Shown piece after piece: positions 16,200 through 25,300 of a DNA stretch of 52,039 bases. A program made the translations under genes and the position numbers. The stretch is taken from assembly GCF_001586785.1 (NCBI RefSeq), contig NZ_LUFH02000034.1, forward strand, positions 1-52,039. Reading direction: 5' to 3'. A model generated the notes under the pieces. The model was not told the origin of the DNA. It did not search any database and saw only the letters and a program-made list of their open reading frames with translations. Every line of letters begins with the position of its first letter. Within the stretch, counting starts at the first letter, position 1. The DNA is from Sphaerospermopsis aphanizomenoides BCCUSP55. Its GTDB lineage: Bacteria; Cyanobacteriota; Cyanobacteriia; Cyanobacteriales; Nostocaceae.

Positions 16200-16817
16200 T
16201 TAATTAAAATTACCAGCTTTAAAAATTTGTTCCGCAGTCAACTTTAATTCTGGGAAAGTTGATGATACTATCAATTCACTACCTGTAAATTGACTAACTT
16301 GGTATTCTCCATCTATCATTTGATGAATAGAAATAGTTGGTTGTTTAGGACTACCAATAAACCTTTTACTTCCCAGTGCTAAATAATCCACAATCCAATA
16401 TTCAGAAATACCTAATCTTTCATAATCTCCCAGCTTTTTATAATAATCATCTTGCCAATTTGTACTCACAACTTCAATAACTAAAGGAATAGAATCAGGT
16501 TCAGAAATTACTGCTGATTTTCTCCAGTTTAGGTCAGTTGCTAGAATGTTTCTATTGATTACTAACACATCTGGTAAATAGCTGGATTCGCTTCCTGGTG
16601 TTTTAACAAAAGTAGTTTTTGGGATTCCATAGGGTAAATTTAAGCGTAAATATTCAGCCGTGATTCTCTCAGCTAAAAAACAAATAATATCTTCATGAAA
16701 ACCTACTGGTGGATTCATTTCAACAATTACTCCATCATGTAATTCATAGCGTCCCTTATCAGGTAGCCATTCTATAAATTCTGCAAAAGTTACTATTTTT
16801 GGTAAGGCTTGAAGCAT
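16200..16817 (-). CDS. Uma2 family protein (DUF820, PD-(D/E)XK fold)
   Basis: This 205-residue Uma2/DUF820 protein belongs to a family hugely expanded in cyanobacteria, with a restriction-endonuclease-like fold. It has the typical FAEFIEWLPDKGRYELHDGV start, the central SSYLPDVLVINR (the PD of the core), PLVIEVVSTNWQDDYYKK (E-x-V as the second acidic element) and YERLGISEYWIVDY. All core residues look intact. The role of the family is not established; nuclease activity is inferred from the fold. It converges with flv1, with 36 bases between the stops. No partner gene is evident. Confidence 0.92.
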   Translation of the reverse strand: MLQALPKIVTFAEFIEWLPDKGRYELHDGVIVEMNPPVGFHEDIICFLAERITAEYLRLNLPYGIPKTTFVKTPGSESSYLPDVLVINRNILATDLNWRKSAVISEPDSIPLVIEVVSTNWQDDYYKKLGDYERLGISEYWIVDYLALGSKRFIGSPKQPTISIHQMIDGEYQVSQFTGSELIVSSTFPELKLTAEQIFKAGNFN

Positions 16818-17038
16818 AATTTACCTACCTTTGTAAATTCAAAATCATTCAAATTGCAGCGACTCCTAAAGGGAATGATATTTCTAAGCGAGTATAGACA
16901 AGTCTAGTCTCATCTCATCGTTGCGTTATGTATATGCAAATACTAATATTCAACCAAGAGCATCCATTTTACATATTTAACCATGTTTTATTTTAGTTAT
17001 TTTACTTGTTTTAGAATGGAATTAAAACAGACATACTG

Positions 17039-17252
17039 CTCGTTCCCAGACTCCGGCTGGGAATGCCTACAGTTTAAATTCTACAATTTAGATAACAATT
17101 CTATTTAAATTCTACAATTTAGATAACAATTCTATTGCCTACCGGGAGGCTCTGCCTCCAATCCCAGAATACAAGCCATTTTACCTGGTTTTGTGCTGGT
17201 AGTTGAGTCAGAGACTCATCAACTGCATTCCTAGTCAGAGACTAGGAACGAG
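17039..17252. mobile_element. 214-bp inverted-repeat element with an internal 31-bp duplication
   Basis: The left end CTCGTTCCCAGACTCCGGC and the right end, which reads CTCGTTCCTAGTCTCTGAC in reverse complement, start imperfect inverted repeats of about 28 bases. Inside there is a perfect 31-bp tandem duplication (17073-17103 and 17104-17134) and a GGGAGGCTCTGCCTCC palindrome near 17145. It has no ORF. This type of palindromic element is frequent in cyanobacterial intergenic DNA. Between the Uma2 start (16817) and this element I see nothing else. Confidence 0.65.
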
Positions 17253-17332
17253 AAAAACTCGTTACGATAATCTAAAAACTCCTGTAAGACTTGACGACGA
17301 CAGGTGAAAGTTGTAATATTAAATATGTCAGT

Positions 17333-17369
17333 AAAAAAAGGGCAGTGCTACCAACACCACCCCTATTTT
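17333..17369 (-). terminator. strong bidirectional terminator
   Basis: GGGCAGTG (17340-17347), loop CTACCAA, and CACCACCC (17355-17362) form an 8-bp stem with two G-T pairs. On the minus strand it is followed by TTTTTTT (17333-17339) and on the plus strand by TATTTTTG. It closes the transcription unit of the small ORF at 17461-17601. Confidence 0.75.
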
Positions 17370-17378
17370 TGTGCATTT

Positions 17379-17409
17379 AAAAATACAAGCAAAATCTAAC
17401 AATGCTTGT
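17379..17409 (-). terminator. second hairpin terminator after the small ORF
   Basis: On the minus strand ACAAGC (17404-17409) pairs with GCTTGT (17385-17390) across a 13-base loop and is followed by ATTTTT. It lies 52 bases after the small ORF stop. A third hairpin (GTAAGAT...ATCTTAC, 17445-17464) touches the stop codon itself. Confidence 0.6.
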
Positions 17410-17460
17410 TATAAGTACACGAATATGATTGATTTGATTTAAGCGTAAGATTTTGTTATC

Positions 17461-17601
17461 TTACTTCTCCTTAATTTTCGTAACTACTGATTCTACTGTC
17501 TTGACCGTTGAATCGCTGTACTTGGCTGTAGTTGCAACATTGTGAGATATATAGGATATCGCACACAAGCACGCGAAAATACAAAAATAGTGCTTAAGCA
17601 C
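17461..17601 (-). CDS. predicted 46-residue membrane peptide
   Basis: This short minus-strand ORF starts at GTG 17601, five bases after a perfect GGAGG ribosome site; an in-frame ATG at 17613 would give 50 residues but has no ribosome site. The peptide begins VLKHYFCIFACLCAISYIS, a hydrophobic helix with three cysteines, and continues as a polar tail NVATTAKYSDSTVKTVESVV ending TKIKEK. Three hairpins, two of them T-run terminators, follow the stop. The ribosome site, the hydrophobic-plus-polar layout and the terminators argue that it is real. I know no family; it could be a small membrane regulator or a type I toxin-like peptide. Confidence 0.5.
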   Translation of the reverse strand: MLKHYFCIFACLCAISYISHNVATTAKYSDSTVKTVESVVTKIKEK

Positions 17602-17670
17602 TTTTTCCTCCATGAACTCATTTTAGATTAAAATTCACCCCATCTAACAAATAGTTACTGGGGTTAATGC

Positions 17671-17690
17671 CCTATGTATTGCTACATAGG
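17671..17690. promoter_or_regulatory. perfect palindrome upstream of the small ORF
   Basis: CCTATGTA and TACATAGG flank a 4-base loop, forming a perfect 20-base inverted repeat about 70 bases upstream of the small ORF start. It could be an operator or an RNA hairpin in its leader. It is not followed by a T run in either direction. Confidence 0.35.
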
Positions 17691-17783
17691 ATAATTAGAA
17701 GTGTAACATACTATGAATGAATTTAGTGCAATTTTTTAAACCTAATTGCTGATTTAGGTAAAAAATCACCAGATGGTAATTCC

Positions 17784-17965
17784 ATGCAAATGGAAAAAAT
17801 ATCAATTTCCTTACCAGCGCCATTAGTAGAGTTTGTTGATAACTACAAAATTATTAAAGTCTGTAAATCTAGTTCTCAAGTAATAAGGTTAGCACTGGAT
17901 TGATTGCGATATCAAGAATTAGAACAAGCATATAGTGAAGTTGACATTTCTTTTTTGCAGCCGTT
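17784..17965 (+). pseudogene. CopG/ribbon-helix-helix antitoxin, interrupted by a stop
   Basis: From ATG 17784 (or 17790) the frame reads MEKISISLPAPLVEFVDNYK, then a segment ending SSSQVIRLALD, a ribbon-helix-helix N-terminus of ParD/CopG type. A TGA follows at 17901-17903. The same frame then continues with LRYQELEQAYSEV, the usual next segment of these antitoxins, before degenerating. So a single nonsense change splits a gene that is otherwise recognisable to residue about 52. No toxin gene follows; the next gene is Uma2. It is a decayed antitoxin unless the 39-residue stub still binds DNA. Confidence 0.75.
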
Positions 17966-18748
17966 ATGTATCAAACAGACCCACCGCGTTCTGCTAAGGA
18001 ATTCCTACCGACAATGTATGATTTACCTAGCGAAGATCCAGAGGAACCCGGGTTGCCAGACGAATTTCATCTTTTACAACCGCAGTTATTACGGGAAACT
18101 TTTTGTCTGTCAAACTTCCCGGAAAATCAGGTATTTATCGCCACAGACTTAAATCTTTACTATGATGTTCATCATCCATTATGGTATAAACGCCCTGACT
18201 GGTTTGCTGTCGTTGATGTCCCCAGGTTGTATGCACAAAAAGAACTACGGCTGAGTTATGTGGTTTGGCAAGAAGGCGTTAATCCTTTTGTGGTGGTAGA
18301 ATTTATTTCACCAGGAACAGAAAAAGAAGATTTAGGGAGAACCTTACGAGATGCTAGTCAACCTCCAACTAAGTGGGAAGTTTACGAACGAGTTTTAAGA
18401 GTACCCTATTATATAGTTTTTGATCGTTACACTGACCAGTTAAGAGGATTTCAATTACAGGGAAGTAGTTATGCTGAATTGGAAATCAATCAACTGCGTG
18501 TATGGCTAAATGATATTGAATTAGGTTTAGGACTGTGGCAAGGTGTATATCACGGCATTGAACGGCAGTGGTTACGCTGGTATGATGCTTCAGGTAACTG
18601 GGTTCTCACACCGGAAGAACGGGAAAGAAAACAAGGGGAGCGAGAAAGACAACGCGCAAATAAAGAAAGACTACGAGCAGAAAGATTAGCAGCACAATTA
18701 CGCGCTCTTGGTGTTGAACCTGATTTTGGTGATGACGAAGAAGGTTAA
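17966..18748 (+). CDS. Uma2 family protein with charged C-terminal helix
   Basis: This 260-residue Uma2/DUF820 protein belongs to the longer cyanobacterial subtype. The core shows WYKRPDWFAVVDVPRLY (the PD strand), NPFVVVEFISPGTEKEDLGR (E-x-I) and RVPYYIVFDRYTDQLRGFQL. After residue 210 comes a highly charged helix rich in Arg and Glu (LTPEERERKQGERERQRANK and on), probably a coiled coil, ending in an acidic tail. The start ATG lies just after the dead antitoxin. The fold is nuclease-like, but no function is established. Confidence 0.9.
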   Translation: MYQTDPPRSAKEFLPTMYDLPSEDPEEPGLPDEFHLLQPQLLRETFCLSNFPENQVFIATDLNLYYDVHHPLWYKRPDWFAVVDVPRLYAQKELRLSYVVWQEGVNPFVVVEFISPGTEKEDLGRTLRDASQPPTKWEVYERVLRVPYYIVFDRYTDQLRGFQLQGSSYAELEINQLRVWLNDIELGLGLWQGVYHGIERQWLRWYDASGNWVLTPEERERKQGERERQRANKERLRAERLAAQLRALGVEPDFGDDEEG

Positions 18749-18798
18749 ACGGCTGACTCTGAAAAATTGAAGCCAGAACAATTGCACTAATGATCTGC

Positions 18799-19008
18799 TA
18801 TGAATACCGTCACCTTAAACCTAGCACCTATTATTCACCTTACAGACGACCAATTCTACCAACTCTGTACGATAATAAAGACTTAAACCTAGAACTAACT
18901 GCAACAGGACAACTAATAATTCTCCCAGGTTCAGGAGGAGAAAAAGGTATTCAAGAAGCAAACTTAACTACTAGTGTAGGTAATTGGAATCACCAAACAA
19001 TCAATTGA
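18799..19008 (+). pseudogene. Uma2 family gene, frameshifted and truncated
   Basis: From ATG 18799 the frame reads MNTVTLNLAPIIHLTDDQFY then QLCTIIKT and stop. Near 18865 the homology moves to another frame (DNKDLNLELTATGQLIILPG, SGGEKGIQEANLTTSVGNWN). Together these are the first 65 or so residues of an Uma2 protein, split by what looks like a one-base deletion. Sequence identity ends at about 19006, where ATTGACA repeats begin, so two thirds of the gene is gone. Confidence 0.8.
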
Positions 19009-19038
19009 TAATTGACAATTGACAATTGACAATTGTTT
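19004..19038. repeat. AATTGAC heptamer array
   Basis: About four AATTGAC/AATTGAT units follow the broken Uma2 gene. Between here and the rbp terminator at 19179 there is only a short unremarkable segment. Confidence 0.8.
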
Positions 19039-19170
19039 CATTCAAGGTTTAAAACCTCTCCTTTCCAGGAGAAAAAAGAAAAAATTTCCTATTTCCCAAT
19101 CCTCTCACTTCCAGGTAAGGACAGGTAATTGTCCATTTTTGAAACCTGGAAAATTAAAAATCAAAAACTT

Positions 19171-19202
19171 AAAAAGCAACCCACCCCGAAGTCGGAGTGG
19201 GT
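19171..19202 (-). terminator. terminator of the RNA-binding protein gene
   Basis: ACCCACCCC (19179-19187) pairs with GGAGTGGGT (19194-19202) over a 6-base loop. Read on the minus strand it lies 38 bases after the rbp stop and is followed by TGCTTTTT. Confidence 0.75.
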
Positions 19203-19240
19203 CACTTTTAGTTAATGGAAATTAGCAATACGGGTGAATA

Positions 19241-19564
19241 TTAGTAGCGATTGCGACCGCCGCCGCCGCCACCACCGTAACCACCGCGACCACCGCCACC
19301 ACCGTAGCCACCGCCACGGTCTTCTTTGGGCTTGGCTTTGTTAACTTTTAAATCACGACCCATCCATTCAGCGCCATCAAGTGCTTCAATGGCAGCAGTT
19401 TCTTCTGCTTCTGAACTCATTTCTACAAAAGCAAAACCACGTACACGGCCTGTTTCCCGGTCAGTAGGAATCTGAACTCGCTTTACAGAACCGTATTCTG
19501 CAAAGACTTGAGTTAAAGCATCCTGTGTAACTTCATAAGAAAGATTGCCTACGTAAACTGACAT
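19241..19564 (-). CDS. rbp: glycine-rich RRM RNA-binding protein
   Basis: This 107-residue cyanobacterial Rbp protein has one RNA recognition motif (residues about 1-80) with RNP2 VYVGNL at 3-8 and RNP1 RGFAFVEM at 42-49. A short glycine-rich tail follows (GGGYGGGGGRGGYGGGGGGG with a final RNRY). Proteins of this class bind single-stranded RNA, and many are cold-induced. The upstream 290 bases hold no gene and probably contain the promoter and leader; two ORFs there on opposite strands are shadows. Its own terminator follows, so it is monocistronic. Which rbp paralogue it is cannot be told. Confidence 0.93.
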   Translation of the reverse strand: MSVYVGNLSYEVTQDALTQVFAEYGSVKRVQIPTDRETGRVRGFAFVEMSSEAEETAAIEALDGAEWMGRDLKVNKAKPKEDRGGGYGGGGGRGGYGGGGGGGRNRY

Positions 19565-19858
19565 ATTATGTCTCCAAAATCACGAGTTTGTAGAGATTTA
19601 GATTTCGGAGAGCAGTCTGTAAATACCACAAGTAAAAAGCCTGTCAATACTAACAACAAAACACTAATCGCCGAATTAATTCTCTCCCTTATGATGACAT
19701 ACAAACTAGATTTTTGGGTGAAGATTTTACAAAATTTTGAGAGAAAATTTTGCCAGCCCTGTAAATACAAGTTGTGGCTAGTGTTTCCAGCTAATAGCTG
19801 ATGAATGTAGACAGACTTTGAGTCAAGATGATTTGAAATTTTGTATTAGCGTTACAGC
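19565..19858. other. rbp upstream region
   Basis: No gene is seen here. GGAGAC lies six bases before the rbp start on the minus strand. AGAATTAATTCGGCGATT-like A+T-rich DNA upstream probably holds the promoter and the kind of long leader seen in cold-regulated rbp genes, but no clear -35/-10 pair could be fixed. The lyase gene at 19859-20401 ends on the far side. Confidence 0.4.
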
Positions 19859-20401
19859 TTACGATTCAATCCGCTTTTCCAAGTATTGACCAATCATTAA
19901 CTGCTCACCAGCACGGGAAATAATAGATTGTCTGGTGCGGTACTTGTCACCAATGAGTTTGATTTCTTCCTCAAATACTGAATTGTTGTACTCAGTTCGC
20001 AAACACAGGGTTTTCTGGCTGGGGAAATAATATTGCGCCGTGACTGGTTTAGTCGTCGCAAAACCGCGATCGCGGTACAAAATATCTCCCAAAGCACCGA
20101 ACACAGTTGTTCCGCTGGCTTCCTTTGTGGCGCTGCGTACATTCATACTATCCCAAGCGACTTTTGCACCACAAGTCAAACTCTCTAAATCTGACAAATC
20201 ATGTAAAGCAGCCAAGTTTTGCAATTCATCATCCCCCTGTGCCAGAAATTGGATGGTAACAATACTCACAATTTCCTTAGTTTCTCCTTGGGGGAGAGTG
20301 TAATAGCGCCGTTCAGAACGCCATTGACCTACTGATGCTTGGAAAAATTCAGCAATTTGCTGTTCATCAGCAGTTTGGGCAATTTTCAGCAGTGATGTCA
20401 C
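19859..20401 (-). CDS. phycobiliprotein lyase, CpcS/CpeS family
   Basis: This 180-residue member of the CpcS/CpeS (lipocalin-fold) family attaches bilins to a conserved cysteine of phycobiliproteins during phycobilisome assembly. Family landmarks include the N-terminal FFQASVGQWRSERRYY helix-strand, the GETKEIVSIVTIQFL strand, the CGAKVAWDSMN segment and the strand pair TLCLRTEYNNSVFEEEIKLI then YRTRQSIISRAGE. The sequence looks closer to the CpcU/CpcS-type subgroup than to CpeS of phycoerythrin, but I cannot fix the subgroup by eye. No phycobiliprotein structural genes are in the window. It is divergent from the RND adaptor gene. Confidence 0.88.
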   Translation of the reverse strand: MTSLLKIAQTADEQQIAEFFQASVGQWRSERRYYTLPQGETKEIVSIVTIQFLAQGDDELQNLAALHDLSDLESLTCGAKVAWDSMNVRSATKEASGTTVFGALGDILYRDRGFATTKPVTAQYYFPSQKTLCLRTEYNNSVFEEEIKLIGDKYRTRQSIISRAGEQLMIGQYLEKRIES

Positions 20402-20925
20402 TTGTTACCTTCCTCACCTAACGTCAAACAACTTTGGATTTTAGATTTGGGATTTGAGATTGACTGCTGACTGCACCTGGCTTGGCTTCATCTATGCCAC
20501 AGCTTCATCACAAATCTGGCTATACTTGATAGTGGTTACAAAATCAATATTTGTTTACTATTTTTAATATATACATAAAATCCTCAAAAATTCCAGCTTC
20601 ATTCCCCTTTAATCGAGCAATTTGTCGTGAAAACCAAACTTTGCATAACTAAATCATGACCAATTACCTATTACTCATTGCTGGCATAATCTTTATACTA
20701 ACTTTATAATTTTTGATAATCTGAGCAGTTCTATACATCTATATCCTGTGGATATAGTGGGAATTCTGTCAGTTTTATTTGGCTAAAAAAGTAATGCGGA
20801 ATACATAAATAGCAGAAAAATAGCTGAATTTTGATCGCTATTTTTCGTTATTCATTTCTATTGAAAATCACTTGCTTGCTAAAAACTTTTTGAATACGAA
20901 TACTTGCCCAATTGGAGAAAAGTTC
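20402..20925. other. divergent intergenic region without a gene
   Basis: About 520 bases separate the lyase and the RND adaptor starts. Short AGATTTGGGATTTGAGATT repeats lie near 20440. The remainder is A+T-rich with no ORF, hairpin or promoter I can support firmly. An in-frame TTG at 20872 could extend the adaptor gene but lacks a ribosome site. Confidence 0.4.
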
Positions 20926-22302
20926 ATGGTTTTGGACAAAAATAAGTCACAAAAACAATTGAAAATACCAACTCCTAAAGTTACCAACCCAGTCATAAAT
21001 AACCATAATTTATTGATGTTCTGTATGTTACTGCTGGCCTTACTAACAGCCAGTTGTGGTTCATTACCAAAAGAATCAGCCGAAGCCCAATCGAGGCGGC
21101 CTGGTGGTAGAGAAAGGGGTAATAGAGAAACATCTGTAGATGTAGCGATCGCTCGGACTAACTTACTACGTCCGCCAGCAGATTATATCGGTAACACCAC
21201 CCCATATAGAACGGTTTCAGTGCGATCGCAAGTAGAAGGAAGACTAATAGCATTAAATTTAGATGTGGGAGATATAGTCAAACGGGGACAAATCATTAGT
21301 CAGTTAGACGACGTGCTACTGATGACCGCATCACAGCAAGCAGAAGCAGAACTAGCAGCCAGTCAATCAGAAGTAGCCAGGGCGATGACACAGGTAAGTA
21401 ATGCTCAAGCCGAAGTTGAAAAAGCCCGCTTAGAAGTGATCCAAGCTCAATCAGACTCCCAAAGACAACAGCAATTATTGAAAGAAGGGGCAATTTCTGA
21501 ACAAACCGCCCAACAAACCCGAACCAAAGCCCAAACAGCAGCCCAAGCCCTCAAAGCTACTATTGAACAAGTTAGAACAGAAAAACAAGCCGTAGCCGCC
21601 GCCCAAGGAAGAGTATTTGCCCAACAAGCAGCAGTAAAAGCTGCCAAAGAACGCCGTTCCTACTCCCGCTTAATCTCTCCTATCAACGGCGTAGTCACAG
21701 AAAAAGTCACAGAACCAGGAAATTTACTGCAACCAGGAAGCGAAGTTTTAAAAATTGCTGACTTGAGCCGAATTAAAGTCGTAGTCCAAGTTTCTGAATT
21801 AGAACTAGCCAAAATTCAAGTCGGTCAATCTGTACAAGTGCGTTTAGATGCCTTCCCAGATCAAACAATTATTGGTAGAGTAGAGCGCATTTCTCCCTCA
21901 GCTAATAGCACAGCCCGGTTAATACCCATAGAAGTAGTTATTCCCAACAGTGGCGGAAAAATTGGCAGTGGACTACTAGCACGAGTCAACTTTACATCCC
22001 CAACACCACAGCGAGTAGTGGTATCAAAAACAGCAATTAATGGCATAGACCAACAAACACAATTAGAAAACACCACAGGGACAATATTTATTGTCCAAGA
22101 AACTGACGGTAAAGCCAAAGTCAAAGAAAGATCCGTCACTTTGGGTAAAAAAGCAGACGGTAATGTAGAAGTTCTTTCTGGCTTACAACCAGGAGAAAGT
22201 TATGTTGTTCGCAGTAGTAAGCCTTTAAAAGATGGTGAAACTGTCAAGTTATCAATTTTGTCAGAAACAGATTTAAACAAACCGCAAAGACATAATTTGT
22301 AA
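20926..22302 (+). CDS. RND efflux periplasmic adaptor (HlyD/MFP family), lipoprotein
   Basis: This is the membrane fusion subunit of a tripartite RND pump. From ATG 20926 (GGAG nine bases upstream) it has 458 residues. A hydrophobic stretch LLMFCMLLLALLTASCGS ends in a lipobox-like TASC with Cys44. Next come the N-terminal lipoyl half (VRSQVEGRLIALNLDVGDIV), a long alpha-hairpin rich in Ala/Gln (about residues 115-230, QQAEAELAASQSEVARAMTQ and on), the second lipoyl half (YSRLISPINGVVTEKVTEPG) and the beta-barrel. The RND pump gene follows 66 bases later, so they are cotranscribed. No outer-membrane channel gene is adjacent. The substrate is unknown. Confidence 0.92.
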   Translation: MVLDKNKSQKQLKIPTPKVTNPVINNHNLLMFCMLLLALLTASCGSLPKESAEAQSRRPGGRERGNRETSVDVAIARTNLLRPPADYIGNTTPYRTVSVRSQVEGRLIALNLDVGDIVKRGQIISQLDDVLLMTASQQAEAELAASQSEVARAMTQVSNAQAEVEKARLEVIQAQSDSQRQQQLLKEGAISEQTAQQTRTKAQTAAQALKATIEQVRTEKQAVAAAQGRVFAQQAAVKAAKERRSYSRLISPINGVVTEKVTEPGNLLQPGSEVLKIADLSRIKVVVQVSELELAKIQVGQSVQVRLDAFPDQTIIGRVERISPSANSTARLIPIEVVIPNSGGKIGSGLLARVNFTSPTPQRVVVSKTAINGIDQQTQLENTTGTIFIVQETDGKAKVKERSVTLGKKADGNVEVLSGLQPGESYVVRSSKPLKDGETVKLSILSETDLNKPQRHNL

Positions 22303-22317
22303 GTTTTTTAGCAGTCT

Positions 22318-22362
22318 CAACTCTGTCACCTCTCACCTGTCAACTGTCACCTCTCACCTGCT
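22318..22362. repeat. CACCTCT/CACCTGT heptamers
   Basis: Heptamers of the ACCTGTC family fill most of the 66-bp gap between adaptor and pump genes, inside the presumed operon. Confidence 0.75.
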
Positions 22363-22368
22363 ATAAAA

Positions 22369-25300
22369 ATGCAAACAACAAACAATAACGGCTTTAGTAT
22401 TAGCGCCATTTCTATCCGTCAGCATATCGGTACTCTGATGCTGACTTTGGCTGTAATTGTCATAGGCGTATTTTTCATTATTCGTTTACCTGTAGATTTA
22501 CTGCCATCAATTACTTATCCTCGAATTAGCGTAAGAATAGACGCACCAGGAATTTCTCCAGAGGTAGCAGTTGATGAAATTACTAAACCTTTGGAAGAAT
22601 CTTTTTCGGCGACAGAAGGTGTAATTCAAGTTTTTTCTCGTACCCGTGAAGGTCAAGTAAGTTTAGATTTGTACTTTCAACCAGGAGGAAATATTGACCA
22701 AGCCTTGAATGATGCTACCGCTACCTTTAACCGTTCCAGAAACAGATTACCAGACACAATAGAAGAACCGCGCATATTTAAAATTGATCCTTCTCAATCA
22801 CCTGTTTATGAATTTGCTCTTACTTCACCTACTCTGAAAGGTGTTGACTTACGGGTTTTTGCAGAAGAAGAATTAGCCCGCGAATTAGGTGTTGTGCCGG
22901 GAGTAGCAGTGGTAGATGTATCAGGAGGAGTAAAGGAAGAAGTCAGAGTCAATATTGATTTAGATCGTCTGCAAGCTATTGGTGTTGGTTTAACCGATAT
23001 TTTAAACGAACTACAGAATCGTAACCAAGATATATCTGGGGGAAGAATTTTAGGAACTAATTCTGAACCATTAACCCGGACTGTAGGACGTTTTCAAAAT
23101 GCAGAGGAAATAAATAATCTTTCCTTTGAAGTATCTACCCCTAATTCTCCTCTCAAAAATCGTGTTTATTTGCGTGACTTCGCCGATGTTATTGACGGTT
23201 CAGAAAAACAGAGAGTATACGTCTTCCTTGACAGTCAAGAAGCGGTAAAAGTCAGTATTCAAAAACAACCAGATGCTAATACTGTTAGTGTTGTTGATGG
23301 AGTTAAAAAAAGGTTAGAAGAACTAAAGCAAGCTGGTGTGATTCCATCCGAAGCAACGTTCACCCCTACCTTAGATGAGTCTATTTTTATTAGAAATTCT
23401 CTATCTAATGTCACTTATTCTGGATTGATTGGTTCAGTTTTAGCTGCCATAGCAGTGCTGTTGTTTTTAGGTTCTCTGCGACAAACTTTTATCATTGTTT
23501 TATCAATCCCTTTAGCAACTTTAGCTGCTATCATTCTCATGGGATTTTTTGGATTATCCCTAAACATTTTTAGTTTAGGTGGTCTAGCATTAGGTGTGGG
23601 AATTGTGGTTGATAATTCTATTGTGATGCTCGAAAGTATTACGGAAGGAATTAATCAATCAAAATTACAGCATCAAACAGCAAAATTACCAACGAATTTA
23701 ATTATTCAACAAGCAGAACAAAGTAGTCGGGAAGTTGAATCGGCTTTAATTGCTTCCACCAGTACAAACTTAGTTGCCGTATTACCATTTTTGCTGATTG
23801 GTGGTTTTATTTCCTTACTATTTAATGAATTGATTCTCACCATTAGCTTTTCAGTAGCAGCTTCAATTTTAATTGCTGTTACGATTGTCCCGATGTTGAC
23901 ATCGCGGTTATTAGCTTTACCAGTTCCTATTTCCCTTACTAATTTTTGGTTCTTCCAAGAATTTAATCGTCGTTTTGATGCAGCTACAATTTTATATGGT
24001 CGTTTTTTATCAGGAATATTGCGTTGGCGGTTATTAACTATTGCGATCGCTATTATCGTCTTAGGTGGTGGTGGTTACTGGTTAGCACCCCAGCTTCCTC
24101 AAGAAATTCTCCCCCGTATCAACACCGGACAAGTTAGCCTAATTGCTCAATTTCCACCCGGTACACCCCTGGAAACTAACCAAAAAGTCATGAAGGCTAT
24201 AGATGACATTCTCCGTCAACAGCCGGAAACAGAATATGTTTTTTCTACAGTTGGTGGTTTTCTCTTTGGTAACAGCAGTACCGCTAATCCCCTGCGTAGT
24301 TCTAGTACCATTACCCTTAAACCTAACGTCAAAGATGTAGATCGGTATATTGAGCGTGTCACTGAAGAATTTCAAAAGCTGAATTTAGTAGATATTCGCC
24401 CCCGTATAGTCCCTGGACAAGTGCGTGGTTTAATTCTTAACAACTCTCCTACTCGTGGTGGTGATGTTGATTTAATTCTCCAAGGGAATAACTCAGACAC
24501 TTTAGAAAAAGCAGGTCGTCAATTATTAGAGACACTAGAAGAGAAAGTCACCTCAGTCAGATTTCGTCCCGATGCAGATGCAAGACAACCAGAAATCCAG
24601 ATTTTACCTGACTGGGAACGAGTAGCTAATGTTGGTCTGAATACTAAAGATATTGGTGAAACTATTCAAACGGCAATTACAGGTAGCGTACCCACTCAAA
24701 TACAACGTAATAACCGTTTGGTTGATGTGCGAGTAGAGTTAAATGAAACTTCAGTCCAAACCACTTCCCAATTAGAAAGATTACCTTTATTTGTAAACGG
24801 TAATTACCAAATTCGTTTGAGTGATGTAGCAACAATTAAAGAAAGTAAAGCTCTAGGAGAAATTCAACGAATTAATCAACGTCAAGTCTTCTTAATTGCT
24901 GGGAATTTAGCAGAAGGAGCAAGTCTGGGTACAGCTTTAAATCAAATTAATGAAGTTCTTAAAAATGTTAATTTGCCTGAAGGCGTTAGTTTTTTACCCA
25001 GCGCCACAGCAGAATCCAATCAACAACTACAAAAATCACTGCCACTGCTAGGAGGTTTGGCAATCTTTTTAGTTTTTGTCGTGATGGCAGTACAATACAA
25101 TTCTCTCGTTGACCCTTTGGTAATTCTATTTACTATTCCTTTAGCTTTAGCTGGAGGAATTTTTGGGCTTTACATTACCCAAACTGCCATTGGTGCAACA
25201 GTAATCGTTGGTGCAGTGTTATTAGTAGGTATTGTGGTGAACAACGCCATTATTATGGTGGAATTAGCCAATCAAATTCGGGAAAGAGAAAAAATTGATC

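Noticed and set aside
17904-18152. 82-residue ORF starting RYQELEQAYSEV
   Set aside because: Its first 13 residues are the C-terminal half of the broken antitoxin; the rest is the wrong frame of the following Uma2 gene.
18790-19008. Intact 72-residue gene MICYEYRHLK...
   Set aside because: Only its second half matches Uma2; the first half is the wrong frame of the same gene, so the locus is a frameshifted pseudogene.
19549-19801. Two opposed ORFs of 73 and 77 residues upstream of rbp
   Set aside because: They are near mirror images of each other without ribosome sites; the region is more likely the rbp promoter and leader.
24139-24375. 78-residue ORF antisense to the RND pump
   Set aside because: It lies wholly inside a well-supported gene on the other strand, with no ribosome site.
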